This document shows, one piece after another, positions 44,809-53,675 of a DNA stretch of 64,000 nucleotides; positions within the stretch are counted from its first letter, which is position 1; each line of letters opens with the position of its first letter. The notes below the pieces were generated by a model, which was not told the origin of the DNA, did no database searches, and saw only the letters and a list, made by a program, of their open reading frames with translations. The DNA is taken from positions 62,001 through 126,000 of the forward strand of contig JAEYLX010000051.1 in assembly GCA_023407575.1 (NCBI GenBank). Direction: 5' to 3'. A program made the position numbers and the translations under genes. Source of the DNA: Bacillota bacterium (GTDB lineage Bacteria; Bacillota; Clostridia; Lachnospirales; Lachnospiraceae).

Positions 44809-46016
44809 ATAGAGCATCCTGCTCTCAGTAATTTTTCTGTGTTCCTTAGCTCATTGACTTTAAGTAATTCACCCTTTATCCTTCCATCAGCCTCACCCTT
44901 TTCTTCAAACTGATAAAGTATATTGAGTAGTATTTCTCCTTCCTTACAATCCATTACCTCTGCAACCTCAAGAACTTTTCTTGAGCGGTCTCTTAATCTC
45001 CCCAGATGTACAATGATGTCTATTGCAGATGCAATTTGTTTTCTAACTGCAAGTAACGGAATATTACTACCCAACAGCACTAATGTCTCAAGTCTGCTAA
45101 GCATTTCTTTAGAAGAATTTGCATGTGCTGTGGTTAGCGATCCATCGTGCCCGGTATTCAGAGCCTGAAGCATATCAATGGCTGCTTCATTACGAACCTC
45201 ACCAACGATGATTCGCGAAGGGCGCATTCTGAGGGAAGTTTTAATTAGTTCACGTATTGTGATCTCGTTACTTCCCTCCGAGTTAGCGTTCCTTACCTCC
45301 ATCCGGACAAGATTTGGAATGTTACGAATCTGAAGCTCTGCTGAGTCCTCGATTGTAATGATTCTTTCGGTGGAGGGGATATAATTAGAAAGAACATTTA
45401 GAAATGTTGTTTTACCAGAACCAGTTCCTCCGCTAATTAATATATTATACCCAGCGGTTACCAGAGTTTTTAAATAATCTGCAACCTCTAAAGATATTGC
45501 TTCCAGTTCAATCAATCGTTCCATTGTAATCGGTTTATTGGGAAATTTTCTGATTGTAAGAGTAGGACCCTCCATAGATATGGGAGAGAGAACAATATTG
45601 ACACGAGAGCCGTCAGATAATCTGGCATCAACAATTGGACTGGATTCATTAATAATGCGGTTACAATATGACACAATTTGCTGAATCACATCCTCTAGCT
45701 TTTGCTGTGATTCAAAGGTTTTATCACTTGAATAAATTGCCCCTTGTTTCTCAATAAAGATATTTTTGGGGCCATTCACCATGATTTCGGTAATTTCAGG
45801 ATCATCGATTAAGTCCTGTAAAACGTCCAGCTTTCTAATAGAATTAAAGATATCCCTTCTCAGTTTCTGTTTATATGGGATACTTATGTATTCTTCTTTG
45901 GAGTAGCGAAGAAGGGTACGGTCAATCCTTTCATAGATTTCTTCTTCTGAGGTTTCTCGGTGTAAATCAATTCCTTCCAATACCTTTTCTCTTAATAACT
46001 CTTTCAGACCGTCCAT
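44805..46016 (-). CDS. cpaF: CpaF/TadA-family secretion ATPase
   Basis: The product has 403 residues from ATG 46016 (MDGLKELLREKV), after GGGGGGGAT; a TTG at 46034 would overlap the upstream stop. Walker A is LISGGTGSGKTTFLNVLS, the Asp box ERIITIEDSAELQI, Walker B RPSRIIVGEVRNEAAIDMLQAL, and the His box TGHDGSLTTAHANSS. It powers pilus assembly by driving TadB/TadC from the cytosolic face. Confidence 0.96.
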   Translation of the reverse strand: MDGLKELLREKVLEGIDLHRETSEEEIYERIDRTLLRYSKEEYISIPYKQKLRRDIFNSIRKLDVLQDLIDDPEITEIMVNGPKNIFIEKQGAIYSSDKTFESQQKLEDVIQQIVSYCNRIINESSPIVDARLSDGSRVNIVLSPISMEGPTLTIRKFPNKPITMERLIELEAISLEVADYLKTLVTAGYNILISGGTGSGKTTFLNVLSNYIPSTERIITIEDSAELQIRNIPNLVRMEVRNANSEGSNEITIRELIKTSLRMRPSRIIVGEVRNEAAIDMLQALNTGHDGSLTTAHANSSKEMLSRLETLVLLGSNIPLLAVRKQIASAIDIIVHLGRLRDRSRKVLEVAEVMDCKEGEILLNILYQFEEKGEADGRIKGELLKVNELRNTEKLLRAGCSI

Positions 46017-46030
46017 TCTATCCCCCCCTA

Positions 46031-47029
46031 TCAATAGTATTCTGCAAGTTGTTCCTTCGCATAATTCCAGATTTCAGTTTGTGATAACTCGGATATGTTA
46101 AGTCTCAACTTAGTTAAAGCTTTATCTTCCTTTAACACCAGTCTTTCTAACGAACTTAAGTTATTTTTTCCATACAGCATCAATTGATTTATAAATGTTT
46201 CTTGCGTTGTTTCCCAAATAAAATTAACTTCTTCTGGAAAAACAACCTTATTACTTTGGCTAATAATCTCAAAGGTGGCTTCACAATAACCAGATAAATA
46301 GAAGATAACATTATCATAATCAGAATTATTCCTTAGCTCCACTAACCATTGTTGAACATCACTTCTGTTCAAAGAGATAAGGTCCATCCCGTGAGTAAGT
46401 CCTGATAAATAGCTCAACTTACAGACGCATTGTTCCAGTTCTTTTGTTTTACTCATAATGTTATGATTTTCTTTTAGATAGTAAATAAATTCAGAGAGTG
46501 CATTTTCTGAAGTTTGAGGGATCTCTATTAGAGGTATCGGTAAAAGCTCCAATAAAACAAGTAAAACTTTTCGATGTTCCGAAAGAAGTAGGCCAATTGA
46601 CCAGGCATAAGCCAATGCTTCAGCACTTGGAGTTAAATTAAAAATGCTAATTAATTGAACTTTTGTTGCAGGCATGATTGTTCTAGACTCATTTTTCTTC
46701 TTATTATAGTCTAGGAAAAGTTCCTCCATCACTTTGTTCGCTAATTGATATTTAAAAATATGGGGTTCTTCCATTGCTATTAAATCAATGGATAAATGAT
46801 GTACTAACCTATAAATGTGTTTTATCTTTTCCTTTGGCAGATTGTCTAAAGAAACATCTTCATCCGCTAATAAAAGCTCAATCTCGTGAGTATCCAAGTA
46901 CTCTTCAAGACTTTCTTTTTTCGTAAAAAGTAAGAACTCAAACATATATTCCTTCTTCTTTTTATAGTACTCCATAAAACGTGTCGCATAAAAAAGGTCA
47001 GAATCATAGAGGGCAAATCTTTGTTCCAC
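46031..47029 (-). CDS. TadZ/CpaE-like protein lacking a Walker A motif
   Basis: The product has 332 residues from GTG 47029 after AGGAGG. The N-terminal ~120 residues resemble an atypical receiver domain (FALYDSDLFYATRFMEYY, IELLLADEDV). The rest looks like a ParA/MinD-type fold, but at the deviant Walker A position the sequence is IFNLTPSAEALAYAWSIGLLL, without Lys. Related TadZ proteins localise the pilus at the pole and many are ATPase-dead. It is the first gene of the tad operon, directly after a strong promoter. Confidence 0.75.
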   Translation of the reverse strand: MEQRFALYDSDLFYATRFMEYYKKKKEYMFEFLLFTKKESLEEYLDTHEIELLLADEDVSLDNLPKEKIKHIYRLVHHLSIDLIAMEEPHIFKYQLANKVMEELFLDYNKKKNESRTIMPATKVQLISIFNLTPSAEALAYAWSIGLLLSEHRKVLLVLLELLPIPLIEIPQTSENALSEFIYYLKENHNIMSKTKELEQCVCKLSYLSGLTHGMDLISLNRSDVQQWLVELRNNSDYDNVIFYLSGYCEATFEIISQSNKVVFPEEVNFIWETTQETFINQLMLYGKNNLSSLERLVLKEDKALTKLRLNISELSQTEIWNYAKEQLAEYY

Positions 47030-47161
47030 TTAGGAATCCTCCTGATCATATTAATCTACTGGGGAATTATAATACCGAAATCATGAATATTAAATGAAGC
47101 TCCTATTCGTTGAACAGGTAAGAAAAATAGAATTGAATCAAATGATATTTAACATGTAAAT

Positions 47162-47190
47162 ATATTACAATGATTAGCGTTTATTGTCAA
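47162..47190 (-). promoter_or_regulatory. Promoter of the tad operon
   Basis: On the minus strand TTGACA (47190-47185) and TAATAT (47167-47162) are separated by 17 bp, leaving a leader of ~130 nt before the TadZ GTG. The 338-bp gap otherwise holds only the hypB terminator. Confidence 0.7.
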
Positions 47191-47293
47191 TCCTTGTAAC
47201 TGGAAATTTTTATCTTTCGTGCTTTTATACAATATTTTGTATGTAGATTGATAATATTGCACAATAGAATGGGTATTTACAAATTTATCTCAT

Positions 47294-47331
47294 AAAGAAA
47301 CCCTCCAAAACTAAATTTGAAGGGTTTCTTT
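47294..47331 (-). terminator. Terminator of hypB
   Basis: AAAGAAACCCT (47294-47304) pairs with AGGGTTTCTTT (47321-47331). The T-rich arm ends the stem on the minus strand, 37 bp after the hypB stop. Confidence 0.8.
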
Positions 47332-47367
47332 AGTTACAATTAATTAATATGATTTTATGATTATTTA

Positions 47368-48036
47368 CTACCTATTCCACTCAGCTACTTCTTTACGTAG
47401 CCAATTGCACCAATCCTCTATACCCTGCCCATTTCTAGCTGAAATCTCAAATATTGCTACGTCCGGATTTAGTTTGTATACTCGTTCCTTAACCACATTG
47501 ACATCAAAATCAAAGTAATCCAAGCAGTCAATTTTATTAATGAGAACTGCATCTACATTTGAAAACATTAAAGGATATTTTAAAGGTTTATCATCTCCTT
47601 CAGGAACACTTAAGATCATTGCACTCTTGGAAGCTCCAGTATCAAACTCCGCTGGACACACAAGATTACCTACATTTTCAAGTACTACAAAATCATACTT
47701 TTCTGATCCAAGGGCTTCTAATCCCTGTCTTGTCATTCCCGCATCCAGATGACACATACCACCGGTATGAACCTGAATAGCAGGGATCTCTGCTTCTATC
47801 ATTCTCTCTGCATCCACTGCAGAATCTATATCAGCCTCCATGACACCAATTTTAATTTCATCTTTTATCCTTGAAAGAGTATTAATCAGTGTCGTGGTTT
47901 TACCTGCTCCTGGCGAAGACATAAGATTTAATAAAAAGGTTTTCTGCTCTTTAAGTTCCTGTCTTAATTTATTTGCTTCCAAATCATTGTCTGCATAAAC
48001 ACTTTCTTTAATTGTAATAATCTTTAATTGCTCCAT
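47368..48036 (-). CDS. hypB: HypB nickel-insertion GTPase
   Basis: The product has 222 residues from ATG 48036 (MEQLKIITIKES), after TTGGAG. A longer frame from 48129 runs into a terminator and is rejected. Motifs: Walker A NLMSSPGAGKTTTLINTL, GVMEADIDSAVDAERM, GGMCHLDAGMTRQGLE (metal-site Cys-His), VVLENVGNLVCPAEFDTG and base-specificity loop INKIDCLDYFDFD. It lacks the N-terminal His-rich or CxxCGC nickel-storage site. HypB with HypA delivers Ni2+ to [NiFe] hydrogenase or urease. No hydrogenase or urease gene is in the window. The gene follows DUF5692 behind a hairpin. Confidence 0.95.
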   Translation of the reverse strand: MEQLKIITIKESVYADNDLEANKLRQELKEQKTFLLNLMSSPGAGKTTTLINTLSRIKDEIKIGVMEADIDSAVDAERMIEAEIPAIQVHTGGMCHLDAGMTRQGLEALGSEKYDFVVLENVGNLVCPAEFDTGASKSAMILSVPEGDDKPLKYPLMFSNVDAVLINKIDCLDYFDFDVNVVKERVYKLNPDVAIFEISARNGQGIEDWCNWLRKEVAEWNR

Positions 48037-48095
48037 ACCAATCTCCAATCTAAAATAATTTTGTAAAAGAGACTTAACATTTTTTATTTTTTTAA

Positions 48096-48134
48096 AAGGG
48101 TCATTGCAAACGAAATTTATTTGCAACAACCCTT
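48096..48134 (-). terminator. Hairpin between DUF5692 gene and hypB
   Basis: On the minus strand AAGGGTTGTTGCAAA pairs with TTTGCAATGACCCTT, including two G-U pairs, with a 9-nt loop, followed by TTTT. It would reduce readthrough from the DUF5692 gene into hypB. Confidence 0.7.
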
Positions 48135-48145
48135 ATATGTATTAT

Positions 48146-49063
48146 TTAACGATCTGCTGCAGCTACTTCATACTCATGAGTGCCTTTGTAGATTTCTTCT
48201 TTTAACGGATTGGTGTGATACTTCTTCATACGATAGATCTGATATACCAATACTGATATATTAATAATAATTGATAAAACAGATACTGTTAACCATGCTG
48301 CTGGTTTATGAGACGCATCTACGGAGAATTTAGAATCGCTTACAAAAGATGGTACGCTCATCGTAAACATCATCCAAAATGCAAGGGTCTGTGCTCTGTG
48401 TTCCAGCCATGCACCTTTCTTCATAACGAAATGTGCTATTGTACAGGAAGCTAGAAGTGCTGCACCTGCATAAAACGAATGATCGGATACACAGTTGTAT
48501 ACATATGCAAAGTTCCAGATATCATAAGCAATGATCCAAGGCCAAATCATATCCGGCCACATCATATCATTGCCACGTTTCTTGCTAACATAGATACCCA
48601 TCCAACCGGTAATTGTTATAATATTAATCAAACCAGCAATACCGTTTAGCAGATTCCAAGGTCCTGATACCATCATAACACCATCTACAATACCATTTGC
48701 TTTCATGCCAAATACCTGGAAGTCACGAATTACAGCTTCAAGAATATTGAAGGCTAGAATAAATGGTGGGAACATAAGCCAATATTTATTACGGCATTTG
48801 GGGATAAAACGAATTGCCATAAATCCAAGGCACCCTGCAAGTGCAGAATATACCTTTACCCAGTGGAACCAAGTACCAGTACTGGAGTCCGCACCAGATG
48901 TGTTTGGCCACACAAAAATAGTTAATACTGCGGGTACGGCAATGAAAAGTACAAGTGATACCCATTTATTAAGTCTGGCAAGCTCATTTAATGCAATCAG
49001 GCCTAAAGTTACACCGATCCACATTAAAATTGTGCCAACTGATAAGGTTTCAAATAAAAACAT
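48146..49063 (-). CDS. DUF5692-family integral membrane protein
   Basis: The product has 305 residues, ATG 49063 after TAGGAGGG. It has about eight hydrophobic segments with many Trp, and buried polar residues such as NILEAVIRDFQVFG, WNLLNGIAGL and IAYDIWNFAYVYNC. This resembles DUF5692. The function is unknown. The gene is divergent from the GntR gene and directly upstream of hypB, and probably coregulated with the oxidoreductase and hypA. A membrane protein in a nickel-maturation cluster could be a transporter, but no known nickel permease motif (for example HX4DH) is seen. Confidence 0.75.
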   Translation of the reverse strand: MFLFETLSVGTILMWIGVTLGLIALNELARLNKWVSLVLFIAVPAVLTIFVWPNTSGADSSTGTWFHWVKVYSALAGCLGFMAIRFIPKCRNKYWLMFPPFILAFNILEAVIRDFQVFGMKANGIVDGVMMVSGPWNLLNGIAGLINIITITGWMGIYVSKKRGNDMMWPDMIWPWIIAYDIWNFAYVYNCVSDHSFYAGAALLASCTIAHFVMKKGAWLEHRAQTLAFWMMFTMSVPSFVSDSKFSVDASHKPAAWLTVSVLSIIINISVLVYQIYRMKKYHTNPLKEEIYKGTHEYEVAAADR

Positions 49064-49105
49064 AATACCCTCCTAAAAATTTTGTTGTTTGTTGTTACTA
49101 ATTAA

Positions 49106-49133
49106 ATTATACCATTTATAGCTACATTGTCAA
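49106..49133 (-). promoter_or_regulatory. Promoter of the DUF5692-hypB unit
   Basis: On the minus strand TTGACA (49133-49128) and TATAAT (49111-49106) have a 16-bp spacer. It is back to back with the GntR promoter, only 1 bp apart at their -35 boxes. Confidence 0.75.
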
Positions 49134-49134
49134 C

Positions 49135-49188
49135 TTGTTAACAAAGAAAATGTATGCTATAATAAAACTGGTATCTGGATAGACCAGA
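49135..49188 (+). promoter_or_regulatory. GntR promoter and operator
   Basis: TTGTTA (49135-49140) and TATAAT (49158-49163) have a 17-bp spacer. The palindrome TCTGG-ATAGA-CCAGA (49174-49188) follows the -10. It has the TGG-N5-CCA form typical for FadR-type regulators and occurs again at 49918. Confidence 0.7.
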
Positions 49189-49206
49189 TTAATTAGGAGG
49201 AATGAT

Positions 49207-49914
49207 ATGAAATTTAATGAAATAATATCCCCTTCCCTGAAAGAGCTGTTCATTCAGGAAATTGAAAACAGCATACTCTCCGGAAAATTAGAGATTGGAG
49301 AGCAACTCCCTTCCGAACGTGAATTAGCACAAGGCATGAAAGTCAGCCGTGCCGTGGTTAACGCAGGTATAAAAGAAATGGCCTTAAAAGGCTTCTTAGA
49401 AATCAAACCTCGCTCCGGGACCTATGTAGCAGACTATCGACGCAGTGGTACCATTGATACCCTGCTCTCTATTATGAAATATAATGGCGGTCAATTAAAA
49501 CGTGAGGATGTCCGTTCCATCCTGGAACTCAAGGTAGTCTTAGATACTCTTGGTGCAGAATTATTTCTTGCAAAAAATAAGGAAAGTGACATAAAAGCTC
49601 TGGAAGACAGGCTCATTAGTTTAAGAGAATCACCCACGAAAGAATTAATTATAGATAATTACTTTGAGTTCTATCAAGAACTTATGCTGTTATCGGGTAA
49701 TACTTTATTACCTTTAATCTATTACTCTTTTCGTAAACCAGTGTTGAGTCTTCTTGATCGCTATAGTAGAAAACACGGAACTGAACATCTAATACAAACA
49801 GTACAGCATCTTTTTGATGCATTAAAAAGTCAGGATCTAGACAATGCCAGGCGCTGTATCAAAGAAAGAATTGGAGAAGCCATCACGGGTTCAAAAGAAA
49901 TCTATAGTGAATAG
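49207..49914 (+). CDS. GntR/FadR-family transcriptional regulator
   Basis: The product has 235 residues, ATG 49207 after AGGAGG. The N-terminal winged helix is typical GntR (GEQLPSERELAQGMKVSRAVVNAGIKEMALKGFLEIKPRSGTYV, residues ~32-76, seen in parts). The C-terminal helical FCD domain (~95-225: VRSILELKVVLDTLGAELF) binds small acids in relatives, often with a metal. The operator-like TGG-N5-CCA site is present before this gene and before the following oxidoreductase gene. It probably controls DUF5692-hypB, itself and the oxidoreductase-hypA pair. Confidence 0.9.
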   Translation: MKFNEIISPSLKELFIQEIENSILSGKLEIGEQLPSERELAQGMKVSRAVVNAGIKEMALKGFLEIKPRSGTYVADYRRSGTIDTLLSIMKYNGGQLKREDVRSILELKVVLDTLGAELFLAKNKESDIKALEDRLISLRESPTKELIIDNYFEFYQELMLLSGNTLLPLIYYSFRKPVLSLLDRYSRKHGTEHLIQTVQHLFDALKSQDLDNARRCIKERIGEAITGSKEIYSE

Positions 49915-49917
49915 TAA

Positions 49918-49932
49918 TCTGGTCATACCAGT
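49918..49932 (+). promoter_or_regulatory. Second GntR operator, upstream of the oxidoreductase
   Basis: TCTGGT-CAT-ACCAGT shares the TCTGG-N5-CCAG core with the site at 49174-49188. It lies 3 bp after the GntR stop and 124 bp before the oxidoreductase start. The gap 49933-50055 contains a TATAAT near 50003 and nothing else clear. Confidence 0.6.
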
Positions 49933-50055
49933 TTGTTGTTTTTGACTGTTTGTTTTATCCACTCTTGGTATGACACTCTAAATCACTGTCTCCTTAACTT
50001 AGTCTATAATAATTTGTTAAAATATAAACAAACTTTTATTAAACGGAGGATATTT

Positions 50056-52740
50056 ATGGTAAATGAAAAAATTCTAGATCTGGCGAATCACATTAGCCGA
50101 AAAAAGAGGGGGACCAAAAGCGAAATAAAGCCTACTGACCCTGAGTATCTTATTCTGGAACCTGTTGTGACTGATGCAATGGCAGATGCAGCAATGCATA
50201 TGGTGATTCGTACAAAATATACTGCAGAATCACTGGCACCTCTTTGTGGAATGACCGTGGAAGAGACTGCGAAACAATTATATGAATTAGCTGAGGCAGG
50301 CGTTTGTTTTGTTAATGAGATTGATGGAGTGGACCATTTTTGGTACGACACCTGGGTACCAGGTATTATGGAAATGATGGCAGGTCACAAAGAAAATGTT
50401 GCGAAATACCCTCAGATAACACAAGCCTTTGAAGCTTACGGACGTGTCCGTGGTCCAATGAGCGCTGGCAGCTTTCCAGTTGGTGTTGGACTTATGCGTG
50501 TTATTCCCATTGAAAGTGCTATTGACGGCAACTCTCGTCGTGCCAGCTATGAAGAAATATCAAAGTACTTAAACGAAAATACTATTTTTACTGTATCCGA
50601 CTGCTCCTGTCGTACTGTTCGTGAAGAAATGGGTGAAGGCTGTGGACATTTGAAGGAAGATATGTGTATTCAGATGGGTCATGCCGCTGAATACTATATT
50701 AGAACTGGGCGAGGCAGACAAATAACCCGAGAAGAGGCTTTTGAAATTATTGACCGCGCAGAAGAAAATGGATTAATGCATCAAATTCCTAACCTCGACG
50801 GTTCTGGACATACCCATGCAATCTGCAATTGCTGTGGCTGTTCCTGCCTCTCACTGCGTTCTGCTGGAATGTTCTTCAATGGGGACATGGTACGTTCTAA
50901 TTACGTTGCAAAGGTTGATAAGAACAAATGCGTGGCTTGCGGTGAGTGTGTGGAAAACTGTCCCGTAAATGCCCTTCAGCTGGGCCAAAAGGTATGCTCC
51001 AGCACTAAGATTGTAGAAGATATTACAAAAAGGGAAACCCCCAGAGATACCGAATGGGGTCCTGAAAATTGGAATATAGATTATCGCTACAACCGTAAAA
51101 ATGTAGTTGAAACTGGTACCAGTCCTTGTAAAACTGAATGTCCAGCTCACATCGCCGTTCAAGGATATATTAAACTAGCTGCGCAGGGACAATATACAGA
51201 GGCTCTTGCTCTAATTAAGAAGAACAATCCATTTCCAGCCGTTTGTGGCCGTATTTGTCCACATGGCTGTGAGTCAGTTTGTACACGTGGAGAACTTGAT
51301 GAGCCAATCGCAATTGATGAAATAAAGAAATTTATAGCACAGCAGGACCTGGATGCAGATAATCGCTATGTCCCAAAAAAACGCCATGCCTATGGCAAAA
51401 AGATTGCTGTTGTTGGCGCAGGTCCATCCGGTCTATCCTGTGCTTATTACCTTGCTCTTGATGGTTATGAAGTTACTGTATTTGAAAAGCAAAAAGTTCT
51501 AGGTGGAATGTTAACAACCGGAATTCCGACCTTTCGATTAGAAAAAGACGTTATTAATGCTGAAATAGACATTTTAAAGGAAATGGGTGTTCAATTTAAA
51601 ACTGGTATTGAGATTGGACGAGACAAAACCATTCAGGACCTCAGAGCAGAAGGTTATAAAGCTTTCTATCTCGCTATTGGTGCTCAGGGTGGTCGTAAAC
51701 TTGGTGTTGAAGGAGAGAATACCCCTGAAGTTATTTCTGGTATCTCCTTCCTTCGTGATGTTAACACAGATACCCCGTCACCAGTAAGTGGTAAGGTTAT
51801 TGTAATAGGTGGTGGAAATGTTGCTATTGATGTTGCAAGAACCGCTGCTCGTCTTCCAGTTGCCTCTGTATCCTTATACAGTCTTGAGTCCAGGAGTGAA
51901 ATGCCTGCACTTTCAGAAGAAATAGAGGAAGCATTGCAAGAAGATATCTCCATTCATAATTCTTGGGGTCCAAAGCAAATTATTGTTGAAAATGGTAGGG
52001 TAACTGGTGTAGAATTTAAAAAATGCTTATCCGTATTTGACGAAAACAAACGATTTCATCCTGTATTTGATGAGAAGGAAATTATGTTTGTTCCTGCTGA
52101 CTATGTTCTACTCTCCATTGGGCAAAGCATCGAGAGCAGTGACCTTCTTCTAAATACTGTAGTAGAGCGCAATCCAAATGGAACCATAAAAGCGGATTAT
52201 GTTACATTACAAACCAGTGAACCAGATATATTTGTCGGTGGTGATGCCTTTACTGGTCCCAAATACGCTATTCATGCAATTGCTGCCGGTAAGGAAGGTG
52301 CTATTTCTATTCATCGCTTTGTCAACCGTGGGCAAAGCTTAACCATTGGCCGAGACCGTAAAGAATATCATTCTCTTGATAAAAAGAATGTAATACTGGA
52401 TAGCTATGACACCATGCCAAGACAAAGTGCTAAGCATGAAAGCCATTCTTCCGCTAATAAGTCCTTCCATGACCCTCGCCTTACCTTCACAAAAGAGCAG
52501 GTTATGAAGGAAACCGAACGTTGCTTAGGCTGTGGTGTTACTATTGTGGATGAGTATTCCTGTGTGGGTTGCGGTCAATGTACAACCAAATGTAAGTTTG
52601 AAGCTATTACTTTGGAACGTAGATACGATGGTGAAGGCGTTCGTCTGGAAGATCTGAAACCCGTGGTAATTAAAAATATTCTTAAACGCAAGGTAAGAAT
52701 AACTACCAAAAAAGTCAAGAGACTTTTTTTAATAAAATAA
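50056..52740 (+). CDS. Multi-domain FeS/FAD oxidoreductase (GltD-like core with extra ferredoxin domains)
   Basis: The product has 894 residues from ATG 50056 (MVNEKILDLANHIS) after CGGAGGA. The N-terminal ~280 residues contain several Cys pairs (SDCSCRT, GCGH, ICNCCGCSC). Residues ~288-305 hold a [4Fe-4S] motif CVACGECVENCPVNAL. The GltD-like core follows: PCKTECPAHIAVQGYIK (~358), CGRICPHGCESVC, FAD-binding VVGAGPSGLSCAYYL (~450) and NAD(P)-binding VIGGGNVAIDVA (~582). Near the C-terminus (~822-850) are CLGCG and CVGCGQCTTKCKFEAI. It would move electrons between NAD(P)H and ferredoxin-like clusters. It is adjacent to hypA and near the GntR operator. The substrate is unknown. Confidence 0.88.
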   Translation: MVNEKILDLANHISRKKRGTKSEIKPTDPEYLILEPVVTDAMADAAMHMVIRTKYTAESLAPLCGMTVEETAKQLYELAEAGVCFVNEIDGVDHFWYDTWVPGIMEMMAGHKENVAKYPQITQAFEAYGRVRGPMSAGSFPVGVGLMRVIPIESAIDGNSRRASYEEISKYLNENTIFTVSDCSCRTVREEMGEGCGHLKEDMCIQMGHAAEYYIRTGRGRQITREEAFEIIDRAEENGLMHQIPNLDGSGHTHAICNCCGCSCLSLRSAGMFFNGDMVRSNYVAKVDKNKCVACGECVENCPVNALQLGQKVCSSTKIVEDITKRETPRDTEWGPENWNIDYRYNRKNVVETGTSPCKTECPAHIAVQGYIKLAAQGQYTEALALIKKNNPFPAVCGRICPHGCESVCTRGELDEPIAIDEIKKFIAQQDLDADNRYVPKKRHAYGKKIAVVGAGPSGLSCAYYLALDGYEVTVFEKQKVLGGMLTTGIPTFRLEKDVINAEIDILKEMGVQFKTGIEIGRDKTIQDLRAEGYKAFYLAIGAQGGRKLGVEGENTPEVISGISFLRDVNTDTPSPVSGKVIVIGGGNVAIDVARTAARLPVASVSLYSLESRSEMPALSEEIEEALQEDISIHNSWGPKQIIVENGRVTGVEFKKCLSVFDENKRFHPVFDEKEIMFVPADYVLLSIGQSIESSDLLLNTVVERNPNGTIKADYVTLQTSEPDIFVGGDAFTGPKYAIHAIAAGKEGAISIHRFVNRGQSLTIGRDRKEYHSLDKKNVILDSYDTMPRQSAKHESHSSANKSFHDPRLTFTKEQVMKETERCLGCGVTIVDEYSCVGCGQCTTKCKFEAITLERRYDGEGVRLEDLKPVVIKNILKRKVRITTKKVKRLFLIK

Positions 52741-52767
52741 CTATTTAAACTATTGAGAGGTTAAATT

Positions 52768-53106
52768 ATGCATGAACTAGGCATTATGATACATATTGTA
52801 GAAAAGGTATCCTCACTGGCAGAACAGAATAAATTACAAAAAATTCAAAGCTTAGTTCTTCAAGTAGGTGAATTATCACCAGTTGTTCCACATTTTTTAG
52901 AAGCATGTTATCCCGCTGCAATTGACGGTACCCTTCTTGAGAAAACAGAATTAAAAATAGAAGTATTAAAAGCAACTGCACGTTGTCTTCAATGTAATGT
53001 TATTTACCCTCCTGTAGAACATAAAACCTGCCCTAACTGTAATAGTAAAGAACTTACCCTTGTGAGTGGTAGGGAATTTTTAATCAAAGAAATTATAGGT
53101 TATTAA
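52768..53106 (+). CDS. hypA: HypA nickel chaperone
   Basis: The product has 112 residues, ATG 52768 after GAGAGG. It begins MHELGIM with the nickel ligands (His2, Glu3) and has the zinc site CLQCNVIY ... CPNCNS (Cys-X2-Cys twice). The length is normal for HypA. It takes Ni2+ and works with HypB in [NiFe] hydrogenase or urease maturation. hypCDEF and a hydrogenase are absent nearby. It follows the oxidoreductase by 27 bp and is likely in the same transcript. Confidence 0.95.
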   Translation: MHELGIMIHIVEKVSSLAEQNKLQKIQSLVLQVGELSPVVPHFLEACYPAAIDGTLLEKTELKIEVLKATARCLQCNVIYPPVEHKTCPNCNSKELTLVSGREFLIKEIIGY

Positions 53107-53110
53107 TCAG

Positions 53111-53154
53111 TAAAATAGGCAGTTCTGCATGGCTTTGCAGAACTGCCTATTTTA
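53111..53154. terminator. Terminator after hypA
   Basis: A perfect 19-bp stem (TAAAATAGGCAGTTCTGCA and its complement) has a 6-nt loop and A/T tails. It is bidirectional between hypA and bofA. Confidence 0.92.
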
Positions 53155-53184
53155 ATATATTTAAATCCTCCCTATGTAGGAATT

Positions 53185-53454
53185 CTAATAAGAGTAATAG
53201 ATAGCCAGCCCATACAACAGCAAAAATCCTGGCAAACCCAAGAGTCCATTTGTAAGCACACTAACACTATTAATTCCCACATCAAATCCATATCCATAAC
53301 TTCTTAATACCAAATCCAATAAGTATATACCAGCTGTACCAATAAAAGCTCGTAGTAGAAAATCAATCAGCATTGCAGGTCTCTTTTTTATAAGACATAC
53401 TCCAATAAAAATAATACAGCCTACAATTATCGTAATTAATATAATATTGTCCAT
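53185..53454 (-). CDS. bofA: BofA-family protein (pro-sigma-K processing inhibitor)
   Basis: The product has 89 residues, ATG 53454 after GAGGGAGAGG. It has three hydrophobic segments. The C-terminal pattern VGINSVSVLTNGLLGLPGFLLLYGLAI is the BofA signature (VGINPVTxLTxGxLGxPG). In Bacillus BofA holds SpoIVFB inactive in the mother-cell membrane until engulfment is complete. It lies near DUF2508 as in many clostridia, though divergently here. Confidence 0.88.
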   Translation of the reverse strand: MDNIILITIIVGCIIFIGVCLIKKRPAMLIDFLLRAFIGTAGIYLLDLVLRSYGYGFDVGINSVSVLTNGLLGLPGFLLLYGLAIYYSY

Positions 53455-53631
53455 ATGCCTCTCCCTCTTTTTCTCATAAAAATAAAATATGTACTACATC
53501 CCTGAAACAAAGTACTGGTATCCGAGTTTCGTAATTTCTTTCTATGTAAATTATTATTTTAATTACCTCTGTTACATTTATATACCTTGTCATCCAATTT
53601 ATGTTAATAAATAGAATAAAAGGCAAAATAT

Positions 53632-53661
53632 TTGACTATACTATATACAAATCATTATATA
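53632..53661 (+). promoter_or_regulatory. Promoter candidate of the DUF2508 gene
   Basis: TTGACT (53632-53637) and TATATA (53656-53661) have an 18-bp spacer. The predicted start point leaves only a ~10-nt leader before ATG 53676. Confidence 0.4.
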
Positions 53662-53675
53662 AGGCTGGTGACACT

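Noticed and set aside
48037..48129. N-terminal extension of HypB by 31 residues
   Set aside because: It reads through the terminator hairpin, lacks HypB-like sequence, and the ATG at 48036 has a good ribosome binding site.
49933..50055. N-terminal extension of the 894-residue oxidoreductase
   Set aside because: It starts next to the GntR operator, has no ribosome binding site, and CGGAGGA precedes ATG 50056.
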